Below are positions 28,120 to 34,838 of a stretch of 41,008 bases of DNA, piece after piece. Both the position numbers and the translations under genes were made by a program. Source of the stretch: a virus; the IMG/VR virus record IMGVR_UViG_3300025131_000106, positions 1 to 41,008 of that record. The stretch is one strand, 5' to 3'. Every line of letters begins with the position of its first letter. Positions within the stretch are counted from its first letter, which is position 1. The notes beneath the pieces were generated by a model. It worked only from the letters and a program-made list of their open reading frames with translations, was not told where the DNA came from and did not search any database.

Positions 28120-28148
28120 AATATACCACCGTTTGGTGGAGTCGTCAA
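28120..28148 (-). promoter_or_regulatory. Host-type promoter TTGACG-N17-TATATT for porin-like gene
   Basis: TTGACG (28143-28148), exactly 17 bases, then TATATT (28120-28125) on the minus strand, each one base from consensus. Predicted start near 28113, leaving a 72-base leader. Confidence 0.75.
28126..28139. repeat. 14-bp palindrome in promoter spacer
   Basis: CCACCGTTTGGTGG: 5-bp arms around GTTT, lying entirely in the spacer and abutting the -10 box of the porin-gene promoter. Operator-like. Confidence 0.8.
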
Positions 28149-28194
28149 GTCCCCTAGGAGGACTGTTGTAAAACGTTACGGAGTAACGCTTGAG

Positions 28195-28202
28195 TATTTA
28201 TA
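28195..28202 (-). promoter_or_regulatory. Late promoter, TATAAATA
   Basis: A perfect late consensus on the minus strand between the gp23 terminator and the porin-like gene, 150 bases upstream of its ATG. A CGTTAC/GTAACG stem followed by TTTT (about 28164-28180) lies between it and the host-type promoter. Confidence 0.65.
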
Positions 28203-28222
28203 TGCATTTATTTCTTGTTATT

Positions 28223-28251
28223 AAAAAGGGGTCGGATGACCGACCCCCCTT
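28223..28251 (-). terminator. Rho-independent terminator after gp23
   Basis: On the minus strand AAGGGGGGTCGG pairs with CCGACCCCTT around a TCAT loop and is followed by five T. It ends the major capsid transcript. Confidence 0.9.
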
Positions 28252-28283
28252 GTGTTGTAATGAAAACTCTTAAGAGTTTTGGA

Positions 28284-29699
28284 TCACATAAGGTTCTTAA
28301 CGAGAACGCGTCTGTAGTAGCGGTTAGCGTTAAGTTGCAGGCGTCCGAGACCTTGTGCCTTACCTTCCGCGAATGGGTTTGCGACCATGCCGTAGCGGGT
28401 CTTAAATCCGATTTTTGGTTGGAAGGTGTTCTCGCCAACTGCGCGTACCATCTGCAGGGGTACATATGGGCAGTAGAAGATACCTGCGTCATAAGGTGAA
28501 GCACCCTTATAACCAACAACGTAATACTGATTAGCAGCAACGTTTGCAGAATATGGGTCAATGTAGACTCTGTACTTACCGTTCAGAGTACCAGCAAAGG
28601 TGTTGCCAGTGTCATCAACATTGAGGTTAGCATTAAGTGCTGGGGTGTAGTCCAGTACGCCTGCCATTGTGAGTGCGGAAGCAACGTCTGCGGAACACAG
28701 AATAACGTTGCCCTTCCCTCTACGAGTTCTTTGTGCGATTGCGTTAGCATCACGCTCGATTTGGAAGATAAGTCCTTTGAACTTCTCAACTGACCAGCGA
28801 CCGTTGGAGTCAACGTCAAGGTCAAACTGACCAGCAGTTGCAGTGTTAGCAACAGCACCCTGTTCAGCAACCTTGTAGATGGTTCTGATAACTTCGCGGT
28901 TGATTTCAGCAAGGATCTCTGTGGAGAGAATGTTTGCCAGTTCCGCTTCAGCGTTCAGACCGTGGATTGCCTTAAGGTCTTGTGCCAGTTCCAAGGAATA
29001 CTCTGCTTTCAGAGCTCTGGACTTAGCGGTTACGGTGACTTTCTCGATCGAGAATGCCATCTCGTTGAAGGCGTCATTGCCAGTACCGTTAAGGTTCTCG
29101 GCATCGCCTGTTGCCATACCCTGACCAGTGTTATATGGTGAAGGGTTGGTTGTTGCTGTACCAACTGGGTTCAGTGCGGATGGGTTGCTGCCAACCTGAC
29201 CTGTAGTACCGAAACCAACTGCGATATCGCTATAACCACCGGTAAGATCAAGACCTGCGTCCTGACCAGAGAATGCGGAATTTGCTTCGTCGTAGAATGC
29301 CTCTGTACCACTCTGGTTGGTGTAGCGTGATCTCATTGCGAAGATCAGGCCAGTAGGACCACTCATTGGTTGTACGCCAGCCAGATCATAAGCGATCAGG
29401 TTGGGCATAGAGCGTCTGATCAATGAGATCAGTACGGGGTCGAAACCTGCGGTTGGACCAGCTGCTGCTGAGTCTGCGCCAAATCCACCGGATGCACCAG
29501 CTGCGTTAGATGCGTTGGTTGGGGTTTCTGCCAGGTATGAAGAACCTGAATCGAATGCTGATTGCTCCCTGAGGAACTGCTCTTGGTTTTCTAGCAGGAC
29601 TGCGGTTACCGCTCTACGATGTGAATCCTTGATTTTATCAAGTCCATCATAATCGAGAAGTGGTGCCCACTTTTCCTGCAACTGTTCGGAATGGAACAT
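28284..29699 (-). CDS. gp23: Major capsid protein gp23
   Basis: 471 residues (T4: 521). It forms the hexamers of the head with the HK97 fold and is cleaved by gp21 during maturation. Recognisable segments are LLDYDGLDKIKDSHRRAVTA near the N-terminus, LAGVQPMSGPTGLIFAMRSRY near residues 110-130, VTAKSRALKAEYSLELAQDL near 222-241, and the C-terminal PKIGFKTRYGMVANPF. The gp21 cleavage site in T4 lies about 65 residues in; a suitable region precedes the Gly/Ala-rich stretch at residues 60-85. AGGAG lies ten bases before the ATG at 29699. No gp24 vertex homologue follows; a terminator does. Confidence 0.97.
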   Translation of the reverse strand: MFHSEQLQEKWAPLLDYDGLDKIKDSHRRAVTAVLLENQEQFLREQSAFDSGSSYLAETPTNASNAAGASGGFGADSAAAGPTAGFDPVLISLIRRSMPNLIAYDLAGVQPMSGPTGLIFAMRSRYTNQSGTEAFYDEANSAFSGQDAGLDLTGGYSDIAVGFGTTGQVGSNPSALNPVGTATTNPSPYNTGQGMATGDAENLNGTGNDAFNEMAFSIEKVTVTAKSRALKAEYSLELAQDLKAIHGLNAEAELANILSTEILAEINREVIRTIYKVAEQGAVANTATAGQFDLDVDSNGRWSVEKFKGLIFQIERDANAIAQRTRRGKGNVILCSADVASALTMAGVLDYTPALNANLNVDDTGNTFAGTLNGKYRVYIDPYSANVAANQYYVVGYKGASPYDAGIFYCPYVPLQMVRAVGENTFQPKIGFKTRYGMVANPFAEGKAQGLGRLQLNANRYYRRVLVKNLM

Positions 29700-29740
29700 T
29701 TGCTTTTTCTCCTAAAAGTTAGTTTGTTTTAATGTTAAAT

Positions 29741-30874
29741 TCAGTTTGATTTTGCAACTGTGGACAGTGCTCTCAGATAAGAACTCATGTCTCTTGTATA
29801 GTTGGGCGATTCTTGAACCGACTCAACTCCCTCTGAAAGGGTTTCTGTCTTTGCCGCTTCTGGAGTTGCGACCTTAGAAGGGAAATACGATTCCTTCAGC
29901 GTCTCCAGTTTTTCACGATATGCGGTTTCACTTTCAAACCCAACACTTTCGGCAAGTGAGGCGAGCTTCTCTTTCTGAGTGACTGCAAGTCCCTCGGAAA
30001 CTGTTTCAAGGATTCCATCAGCAACCGACTCTGCGAGACGCTTGTTAAGGGAAATATTTCTTTGAATCTGCTCGTTGAGTTTTATCTCCATTTCATCAAG
30101 TTTATCTACCATGTTGTGGAGTACATCATATTTTTCTTCAGGGATAGTTACATAATGTTCTTCAAAAAGACCCTTCATTCCTGCAAGGAATGATTCGGTC
30201 ATCTCAGTTTTAATGCCGTTCTCAACGGCAAGTTCGTTCTCTGACAACCATTCGCCAGAGACGTACTCCAGATAAGAATCAACTCTTTCAGTGAGTTCAC
30301 TCTTGGATGCCTCAATGGCCTCCTGTAGTTTTGCATCATACTGTGCTTCAAGTGCTTCTCTAATTTCAATAACTTTTGATTTTAGAGCAGCCTCAAAGAT
30401 AGTCTTTGCTTTTTCTTTAAATTCCTCGGAGAGTTCTTCACCACCGAGGAGTGCGTTGACATCTTCTTCAACATCAACATTGTCGCTAATTTCTGGGATT
30501 TCATTAACGACATCCTCTTCGACTACTTCATCAACAATCTCTGGGGATTCTTCGATGACTTCATCTTCAGATTCTACTTCTTCAGTCTTGACTGGAGTTG
30601 CAGATGTACTTGCTGACATTGCTGCAGCTGCACCCTTATTTACAACATCCTTGACTGTTTTGATCTTTGGTTCTTTCAATTTAGCAGAATTGTCATCTGC
30701 TTTATAATTCTCGGGGGTTGGACCACCAAGATCTTCATATGAACCTGCTTGACCAGGAGTAGAAACTGGGGTTGCAGAATTTCCTGCAGACTCAGCTGGT
30801 TTTGCACCAGCATTCACTGCAGTTTTTGATGCTGCTACACCCGCCTCCATCTCCTGTAAGTTACCACCAGACAT
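29741..30874 (-). CDS. gp22: Prohead scaffold protein gp22
   Basis: 377 residues, longer than T4 gp22 (269). The scaffold fills the prohead core and is digested by gp21. The sequence fits: a Ser/Ala/Gly/Pro-rich low-complexity N-terminus (residues 1-110), a very acidic block with repeated EVVEEDV-like and EEVESEDEVIEESPE-like segments (about 97-150), then a long highly charged coiled coil (about 150-330) and the end MSSYLRALSTVAKSN, which resembles the conserved T4-like gp22 C-terminus (YL..L...). A late promoter is at 30907-30914. Low-complexity parts make homology weaker than position and composition. Confidence 0.9.
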   Translation of the reverse strand: MSGGNLQEMEAGVAASKTAVNAGAKPAESAGNSATPVSTPGQAGSYEDLGGPTPENYKADDNSAKLKEPKIKTVKDVVNKGAAAAMSASTSATPVKTEEVESEDEVIEESPEIVDEVVEEDVVNEIPEISDNVDVEEDVNALLGGEELSEEFKEKAKTIFEAALKSKVIEIREALEAQYDAKLQEAIEASKSELTERVDSYLEYVSGEWLSENELAVENGIKTEMTESFLAGMKGLFEEHYVTIPEEKYDVLHNMVDKLDEMEIKLNEQIQRNISLNKRLAESVADGILETVSEGLAVTQKEKLASLAESVGFESETAYREKLETLKESYFPSKVATPEAAKTETLSEGVESVQESPNYTRDMSSYLRALSTVAKSN

Positions 30875-30906
30875 TTGTTACTCTCCGATTGACCTGTTTA
30901 TAACTA

Positions 30907-30914
30907 TATTTATT
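30907..30914 (-). promoter_or_regulatory. Late promoter for gp22, AATAAATA
   Basis: AATAAATA on the minus strand in the 47-base gap between gp21 and gp22, 33 bases upstream of the gp22 start. Confidence 0.6.
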
Positions 30915-30921
30915 TAGTAAT

Positions 30922-31575
30922 TTATAGATTTACCAAGAAGTCATTGAAGAGTTCGATTTTCTTCTCATCAAGTTCTCTTGAGATTGTGAGTTGTTCAACT
31001 CTATTTTTGAGATTAGATACACTCTTCTCACGAAGAATGCTACCTTCCCAAACCCACTCTTTGCCTTCCATAATGCCTTCGACAAAAGCATCTGGTGCAG
31101 AGGGATCTGCAACAATATCAGCAGCAGTAGCGAGCATAAAATCGTCCGCTACAATGTTGACGCCTTCATTGTTTTGCTTAAGTGAACCAATACCTCTTGA
31201 GGAAACTCCAAGTTTCACTCCCTCAGAGAGTAGTGATTCAGCGATCTTACCCATTGGGGTAGATAAAATCTTTGCTTTACCAATAAAATTGCTTCCATTC
31301 TCTTTGAGAGAAACAATCTTATGGGATACGCGATCCAAGTTTACGGTTGGACCGTCAGGGTGACCAAGTTCTCCAAGGGCACGACCTGAGTTAACATAAC
31401 TCTCGTTATATCTACCAACTTCCCGGCGAAGAGTTTCCATAGGATACATTCTGCCATTGCGGTTTTTAATATTCCCCTGCAGGAATACTCCCTCAATGTA
31501 GAGTGATTTCTTGCCGTTCTTTCCTTCGGCAATGAAAACTTTTACTTCTTCGATTTCTTCTCTGATGAGTTTCAT
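30922..31575 (-). CDS. gp21: Prohead core protease gp21
   Basis: 217 residues (T4: 212). This serine protease, related in fold to herpesvirus assemblin, matures the prohead by cutting gp22, gp23 and others. The conserved GRMYPMETLRREVGRY segment is near residues 40-55; the catalytic histidine is in LGELGHPDGP near 70 and the serine in GVKLGVSSRGIGSL near 125-130. LATAADIVADPSAPDAFV near 146-163 is also typical. The C-terminus is basic and helical. It directly follows the unknown 183-residue protein with an eight-base gap. Confidence 0.95.
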   Translation of the reverse strand: MKLIREEIEEVKVFIAEGKNGKKSLYIEGVFLQGNIKNRNGRMYPMETLRREVGRYNESYVNSGRALGELGHPDGPTVNLDRVSHKIVSLKENGSNFIGKAKILSTPMGKIAESLLSEGVKLGVSSRGIGSLKQNNEGVNIVADDFMLATAADIVADPSAPDAFVEGIMEGKEWVWEGSILREKSVSNLKNRVEQLTISRELDEKKIELFNDFLVNL

Positions 31576-31583
31576 TGCTTTAA

Positions 31584-32135
31584 TTAGGATGCTTGTACTT
31601 GTTGAATGTGAACTGTACCTGTGTTTGCTGCAGTTAAAACTGCAACTTTTATTGACTTTCTTAGAGTTCCAGTATTGGTTGACGCTAAGGTATCAGTCAC
31701 AGATGCAGAGTCGTGATCAACTGTAATTCTAGTGCTGTAGTAACCACCGGTTGCTGCAGTATTATTGATATTAGTTACAATTTTATGAGTAAAATCAAAG
31801 TTTGATTGTCCAGCAACTGTAAGTGATACAGCATCTCCAACATTAAATGGAGATCCAGTGCCTTCGTGGAAATCAATAATTGTACTTGCGCCGGTTGTAA
31901 TGCCAGCAACACCGTTAGATCTAACTGCACCCAAAGAGATAACCTCTGGATCAGTTGATGACACAAAGTAACTTTGACTCGTCGCTACAGGATTGGTCCC
32001 GATAGCAACGTGAACTCCCTCAGTCACCGCAACAACTCTAATCGAATCAGATTGCATAGCAATGGCGTCCGATTGAACTGAAGTTGTGCCAGAAGCAAAA
32101 GTTGTATTTACTCCTACTGGATTTAATGCTGACAT
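31584..32135 (-). CDS. Putative virion structural protein, 183 residues
   Basis: Not recognised by name. Composition is Thr/Ser/Val/Ala-rich with few charged residues and predicted almost wholly beta-stranded, e.g. SIRVVAVTEGVHVAIGTNPV, then STDPEVISLGAVRSNG, and the end KVAVLTAANTGTVHIQQVQ. This is typical of phage decoration or fibre-like proteins. It lies between the gp67-like core gene and gp21, in the slot where T4 has gp68, but shows no similarity in composition to the charged helical gp68. A late promoter (32161-32168) is 26 bases upstream. A capsid-associated role is inferred from location and composition. Confidence 0.82.
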   Translation of the reverse strand: MSALNPVGVNTTFASGTTSVQSDAIAMQSDSIRVVAVTEGVHVAIGTNPVATSQSYFVSSTDPEVISLGAVRSNGVAGITTGASTIIDFHEGTGSPFNVGDAVSLTVAGQSNFDFTHKIVTNINNTAATGGYYSTRITVDHDSASVTDTLASTNTGTLRKSIKVAVLTAANTGTVHIQQVQAS

Positions 32136-32160
32136 TATTTTACTCAGGAACTAGTATTTC

Positions 32161-32168
32161 TATTTATT
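32161..32168 (-). promoter_or_regulatory. Late promoter, AATAAATA
   Basis: AATAAATA on the minus strand overlapping the stop codon of the gp67-like gene, 26 bases before the ATG of the 183-residue virion-type protein. Confidence 0.6.
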
Positions 32169-32349
32169 GTTCTTGTGAATACTCATCTTCAACCGCTGCC
32201 TCTTGGGAAGGGTCAAACATCTGAGATGCAACTTGTGGTCTTAGAGTACCAATTTTATCTGCAGATTTTGCATATAGAACGTCTTTAATCGCGTCACTAA
32301 TTTGCGACGGACTCTCATCCGTGGCAATTAAGTTCATTAATTCTTCCAT
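32164..32349 (-). CDS. gp67: gp67-like prohead core protein
   Basis: 61 residues (T4 gp67: 80). T4 gp67 is a small abundant core protein cleaved by gp21. The product here starts MEELMNLIATDESPSQISD and continues IKDVLYAKSADKIGTLRP, then an acidic tail (EAAVEDEYSQEQ), which matches the organisation of the core protein: helical N-terminus, acidic C-terminus. Assigned mainly on position directly after gp20 and on size, so the name is tentative. A perfect late promoter lies 24 bases upstream. Confidence 0.7.
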   Translation of the reverse strand: MEELMNLIATDESPSQISDAIKDVLYAKSADKIGTLRPQVASQMFDPSQEAAVEDEYSQEQ

Positions 32350-32372
32350 TTTAATTTCTAAAGAATCAGTTT

Positions 32373-32380
32373 TATTTATA
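32373..32380 (-). promoter_or_regulatory. Late promoter, TATAAATA
   Basis: A perfect late consensus in the gap between gp20 and the gp67-like gene, 24 bases upstream of the latter. Confidence 0.7.
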
Positions 32381-32383
32381 TAT

Positions 32384-34099
32384 TTAGATCTCCATCGACT
32401 TTGGGATCTTTACTTCAGGTGCCTCAGTTGAGGAACCATCAGACTCTGGTTCCATAACTGGAGCACCTAAATCTCCACCAGAATCACTAGGTAAAGGTTC
32501 ACCAGACACTGGATCAATAGGCATATTTGGATCAGGGATAATACCATCTTTGATTTCTTTTTCAATCTTTTTATTCTCTTCAATAATCTCACTATCAGTC
32601 TGGCGTAAGATATGGCGTCTAACGTAATCCTGAGAGTAATACTTACCAATATAAGGTTCAGCAGTAGCAAGGAGATTGAGCCTTTCGGTCATCAATTCTG
32701 CTTCTTTAAGTTCAGTGAAGTGATTGTCATACAAGAAGTCATATTGAATATGCTCCTCCATTACATCCCAATCTTCAAGAGTAATGATGTTCTTGAGAAG
32801 CAACTGAGTCTTCAGCATATCTTGGAACATGAATGAGAATCTCTTTCTCAAACGTCCAACAAACTTACTGAACTTAACCTCGTCTCTCAGAATCTCTGAT
32901 GAACGACCAAGATTAAATCCACCATCTCCACCGATTCTACTCTCGGGGATGTTGAGTGACTTATAAAGTTTCTTCAGGAAGTACTGGATATCAGAAATTT
33001 CTCCAAGGTTTTGTCCACCTGGCAGAGTAGTAATCTCTGTACCACGACCACCTTCACGGCGAGGGAGCCAGAAATCTTCCATCATACTCATCATTTTATT
33101 GTCATCACGGAGTTCACCGGTCTGAGCATTATAGACAAGTTTATTACGATAACGATTCATAACGTCACGCAGATATTGTTCTGACTTAACCTTGGGTAGA
33201 TTACCAACATCAATATAGAAAATTCTACGTTCTGGTGCTCTGGATAATCTATAGATGACCAGAGAATCCTCAATCATTCTAAGTTGATTGAGTGATTTGA
33301 TTGCCTTATGTAAATAAGACAATACAAGTCCTTTGTTTCTATCAACCAAACCAGAGGTGCAATATGTAATTGCATCTTTGGTAAATTTTACACTCTCATG
33401 CTTACTATTTGTAACATAAGAGAAATCACCTTGACCCGTGGTGCTGGTTGGTGTATATAAGAAGTACTCCTCAATCTCTGGATAATCATATCTCATAGGA
33501 GTATTAGGATTAGTATAACCCCTCAAAGAAGGACCTTTTGCTGGATTGACAGCACTTTGAATTGAAGTTTTATCCCCTTGGTCTTTGAGTTTACGAATAT
33601 AACGCATCTTCAATGCGTCAATGTAACGCAACTCTTGAATACCCTCATTGGGTCTCTTTAAGTCGATTACTTTATGATAGTAGAGTCTACCATCAACGTA
33701 CCAGTTGCGATATATCTCGTGTGCCTTTCTATCAAAATCTAAAAGTTCAAGGATTAACTTGAATTCTTTTCGGATAATCTTTTTTATACCTTCGCTTGCA
33801 TTAAGGTTTGACAGTTCAATCTGTACAGGACTGTCATATGTATCAGAAACAATTGCTTCATTTACAACATCTTCGATAGCACTATCCACTTCTGGGTGTA
33901 GTGACATCTCTCGATATCTACGAATGAGTTCTGACTCATTCTTGTAGACTCCTTCCAAGTCTAAATATGAACCATAAAATCCAGCGCCTGAAGAGGCATA
34001 ATAATCAACCCCGTCCGCTTCATTGGGCGGTACGGGGGACTGATTATTAGTGGGGTCATTATCCCCCTCAATTGAAAAACCAAATAATCTAGATGCCAT
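32384..34099 (-). CDS. gp20: Portal protein gp20
   Basis: 571 residues (T4: 524). Twelve copies form the channel through which gp17 pumps DNA, and the site that starts head assembly. Typical stretches include LIRRYREMSLHPEVDSAIED near residues 58-77, RRIFYIDVGNLPKVKSEQYL near 292-311, LPRREGGRGTEITTLPGG near 347-364, LNIPESRIGGDGG near 385-397, and GRSSEILRDEVKFSKFV. The C-terminal 60 residues are acidic, Pro/Ser-rich and probably disordered (PVSGEPLPSDSGG). g20 is a common marker gene for cyanomyovirus diversity. A late promoter and hairpin lie in the 49-base gap upstream. Confidence 0.97.
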   Translation of the reverse strand: MASRLFGFSIEGDNDPTNNQSPVPPNEADGVDYYASSGAGFYGSYLDLEGVYKNESELIRRYREMSLHPEVDSAIEDVVNEAIVSDTYDSPVQIELSNLNASEGIKKIIRKEFKLILELLDFDRKAHEIYRNWYVDGRLYYHKVIDLKRPNEGIQELRYIDALKMRYIRKLKDQGDKTSIQSAVNPAKGPSLRGYTNPNTPMRYDYPEIEEYFLYTPTSTTGQGDFSYVTNSKHESVKFTKDAITYCTSGLVDRNKGLVLSYLHKAIKSLNQLRMIEDSLVIYRLSRAPERRIFYIDVGNLPKVKSEQYLRDVMNRYRNKLVYNAQTGELRDDNKMMSMMEDFWLPRREGGRGTEITTLPGGQNLGEISDIQYFLKKLYKSLNIPESRIGGDGGFNLGRSSEILRDEVKFSKFVGRLRKRFSFMFQDMLKTQLLLKNIITLEDWDVMEEHIQYDFLYDNHFTELKEAELMTERLNLLATAEPYIGKYYSQDYVRRHILRQTDSEIIEENKKIEKEIKDGIIPDPNMPIDPVSGEPLPSDSGGDLGAPVMEPESDGSSTEAPEVKIPKSMEI

Positions 34100-34108
34100 T
34101 ATTCCAGT

Positions 34109-34133
34109 AGAGCAGTAGTCTTCTTACTGCTCT
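34109..34133. repeat. 9-bp-stem hairpin in the gp19-gp20 gap
   Basis: AGAGCAGTA (34109-34117) and TACTGCTCT (34125-34133) form a perfect stem with a seven-base loop. It has no T-run. The right arm touches the late promoter at 34133-34140. Confidence 0.85.
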
Positions 34134-34140
34134 ATTTATA
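34133..34140 (-). promoter_or_regulatory. Late promoter for gp20, TATAAATA
   Basis: A perfect late consensus on the minus strand, 34 bases upstream of the gp20 ATG. Confidence 0.75.
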
Positions 34141-34148
34141 GAATCAAA

Positions 34149-34799
34149 TTAAGCGATGATTTGACCAGTCTCGTCACCTTCTCCAGCGGACCAATACTGG
34201 ACCTGGAATTCAACGGTGAATTCTTCAATGGTGTCGCCAGTGTCGTATGACAGGTCTACCTGTGATACGTTTGTTGGGAACACATCGAAGAAGCGATATG
34301 ATCTCAGATATGGTGCAGGAATGTTTCCACCTGCATTTGCAGGGTCAGTTGAGTCATTGGTTACTGAGAATCTACCAGCGTTATAACCACGACCTAATTG
34401 ACGAACATATGCGTCTGCCATATATGATGATGGATTAGTCGCACCAGAAGCGTTGTCGAGCTTACTGATTGCGTTCGTCCAACCTTCAAACTGAGATCTC
34501 AGTAGGAAGTCTTCATCATTGATGATGGTTACGGTCCAGGTATCAAAGGTACGGTCTCCCGCAACTTTGAGGGTTCTTCCTCTAAAAGGTACATCGATAG
34601 GAGCGATGTTTGATGCAGGCAGTGCTGCAGACTTACACATGAAACGGAATGTTTCTTGTTCAGTTGCTCCCCATTGTGCACCGTTCTCAGAGTTAAGAGC
34701 AGCAACAGGGAATGCTGGGAAGTCTACTTCAAACAGGTTAGGGCGAGCGCCGCCTCCCTGAAGTCTAGACTTAAAGTTTGAGATAGTTCTTAATGCCAT
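34149..34799 (-). CDS. gp19: Tail tube protein gp19
   Basis: 216 residues (T4: 163). It stacks as hexamers inside the sheath. The opening RTISNFKSRLQGGGARPNLF, then FRFMCKSAALPASNIAPIDVPFRGR-like order (seen as CKSAALPASNIAPIDVPF), is the T4-type tube signature, and DRTFDTWTVTIINDEDFLLR near residues 78-97 is the next conserved block. YLRSYRFFDVFPTNVSQVDL and EFTVEFQVQYWSAG complete the beta-sandwich. It is about 50 residues longer than T4 gp19, mainly around 110-150 (GATNPSSYMAD, then DSTDPANAGGN). The gap to gp18 (39 bases) has no hairpin; TATAAT at 34823-34828 may be a variant late promoter. Confidence 0.95.
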   Translation of the reverse strand: MALRTISNFKSRLQGGGARPNLFEVDFPAFPVAALNSENGAQWGATEQETFRFMCKSAALPASNIAPIDVPFRGRTLKVAGDRTFDTWTVTIINDEDFLLRSQFEGWTNAISKLDNASGATNPSSYMADAYVRQLGRGYNAGRFSVTNDSTDPANAGGNIPAPYLRSYRFFDVFPTNVSQVDLSYDTGDTIEEFTVEFQVQYWSAGEGDETGQIIA

Positions 34800-34838
34800 T
34801 GTGGGTTCCTCTTGGTGATTTTATTATATGTATTAAGA

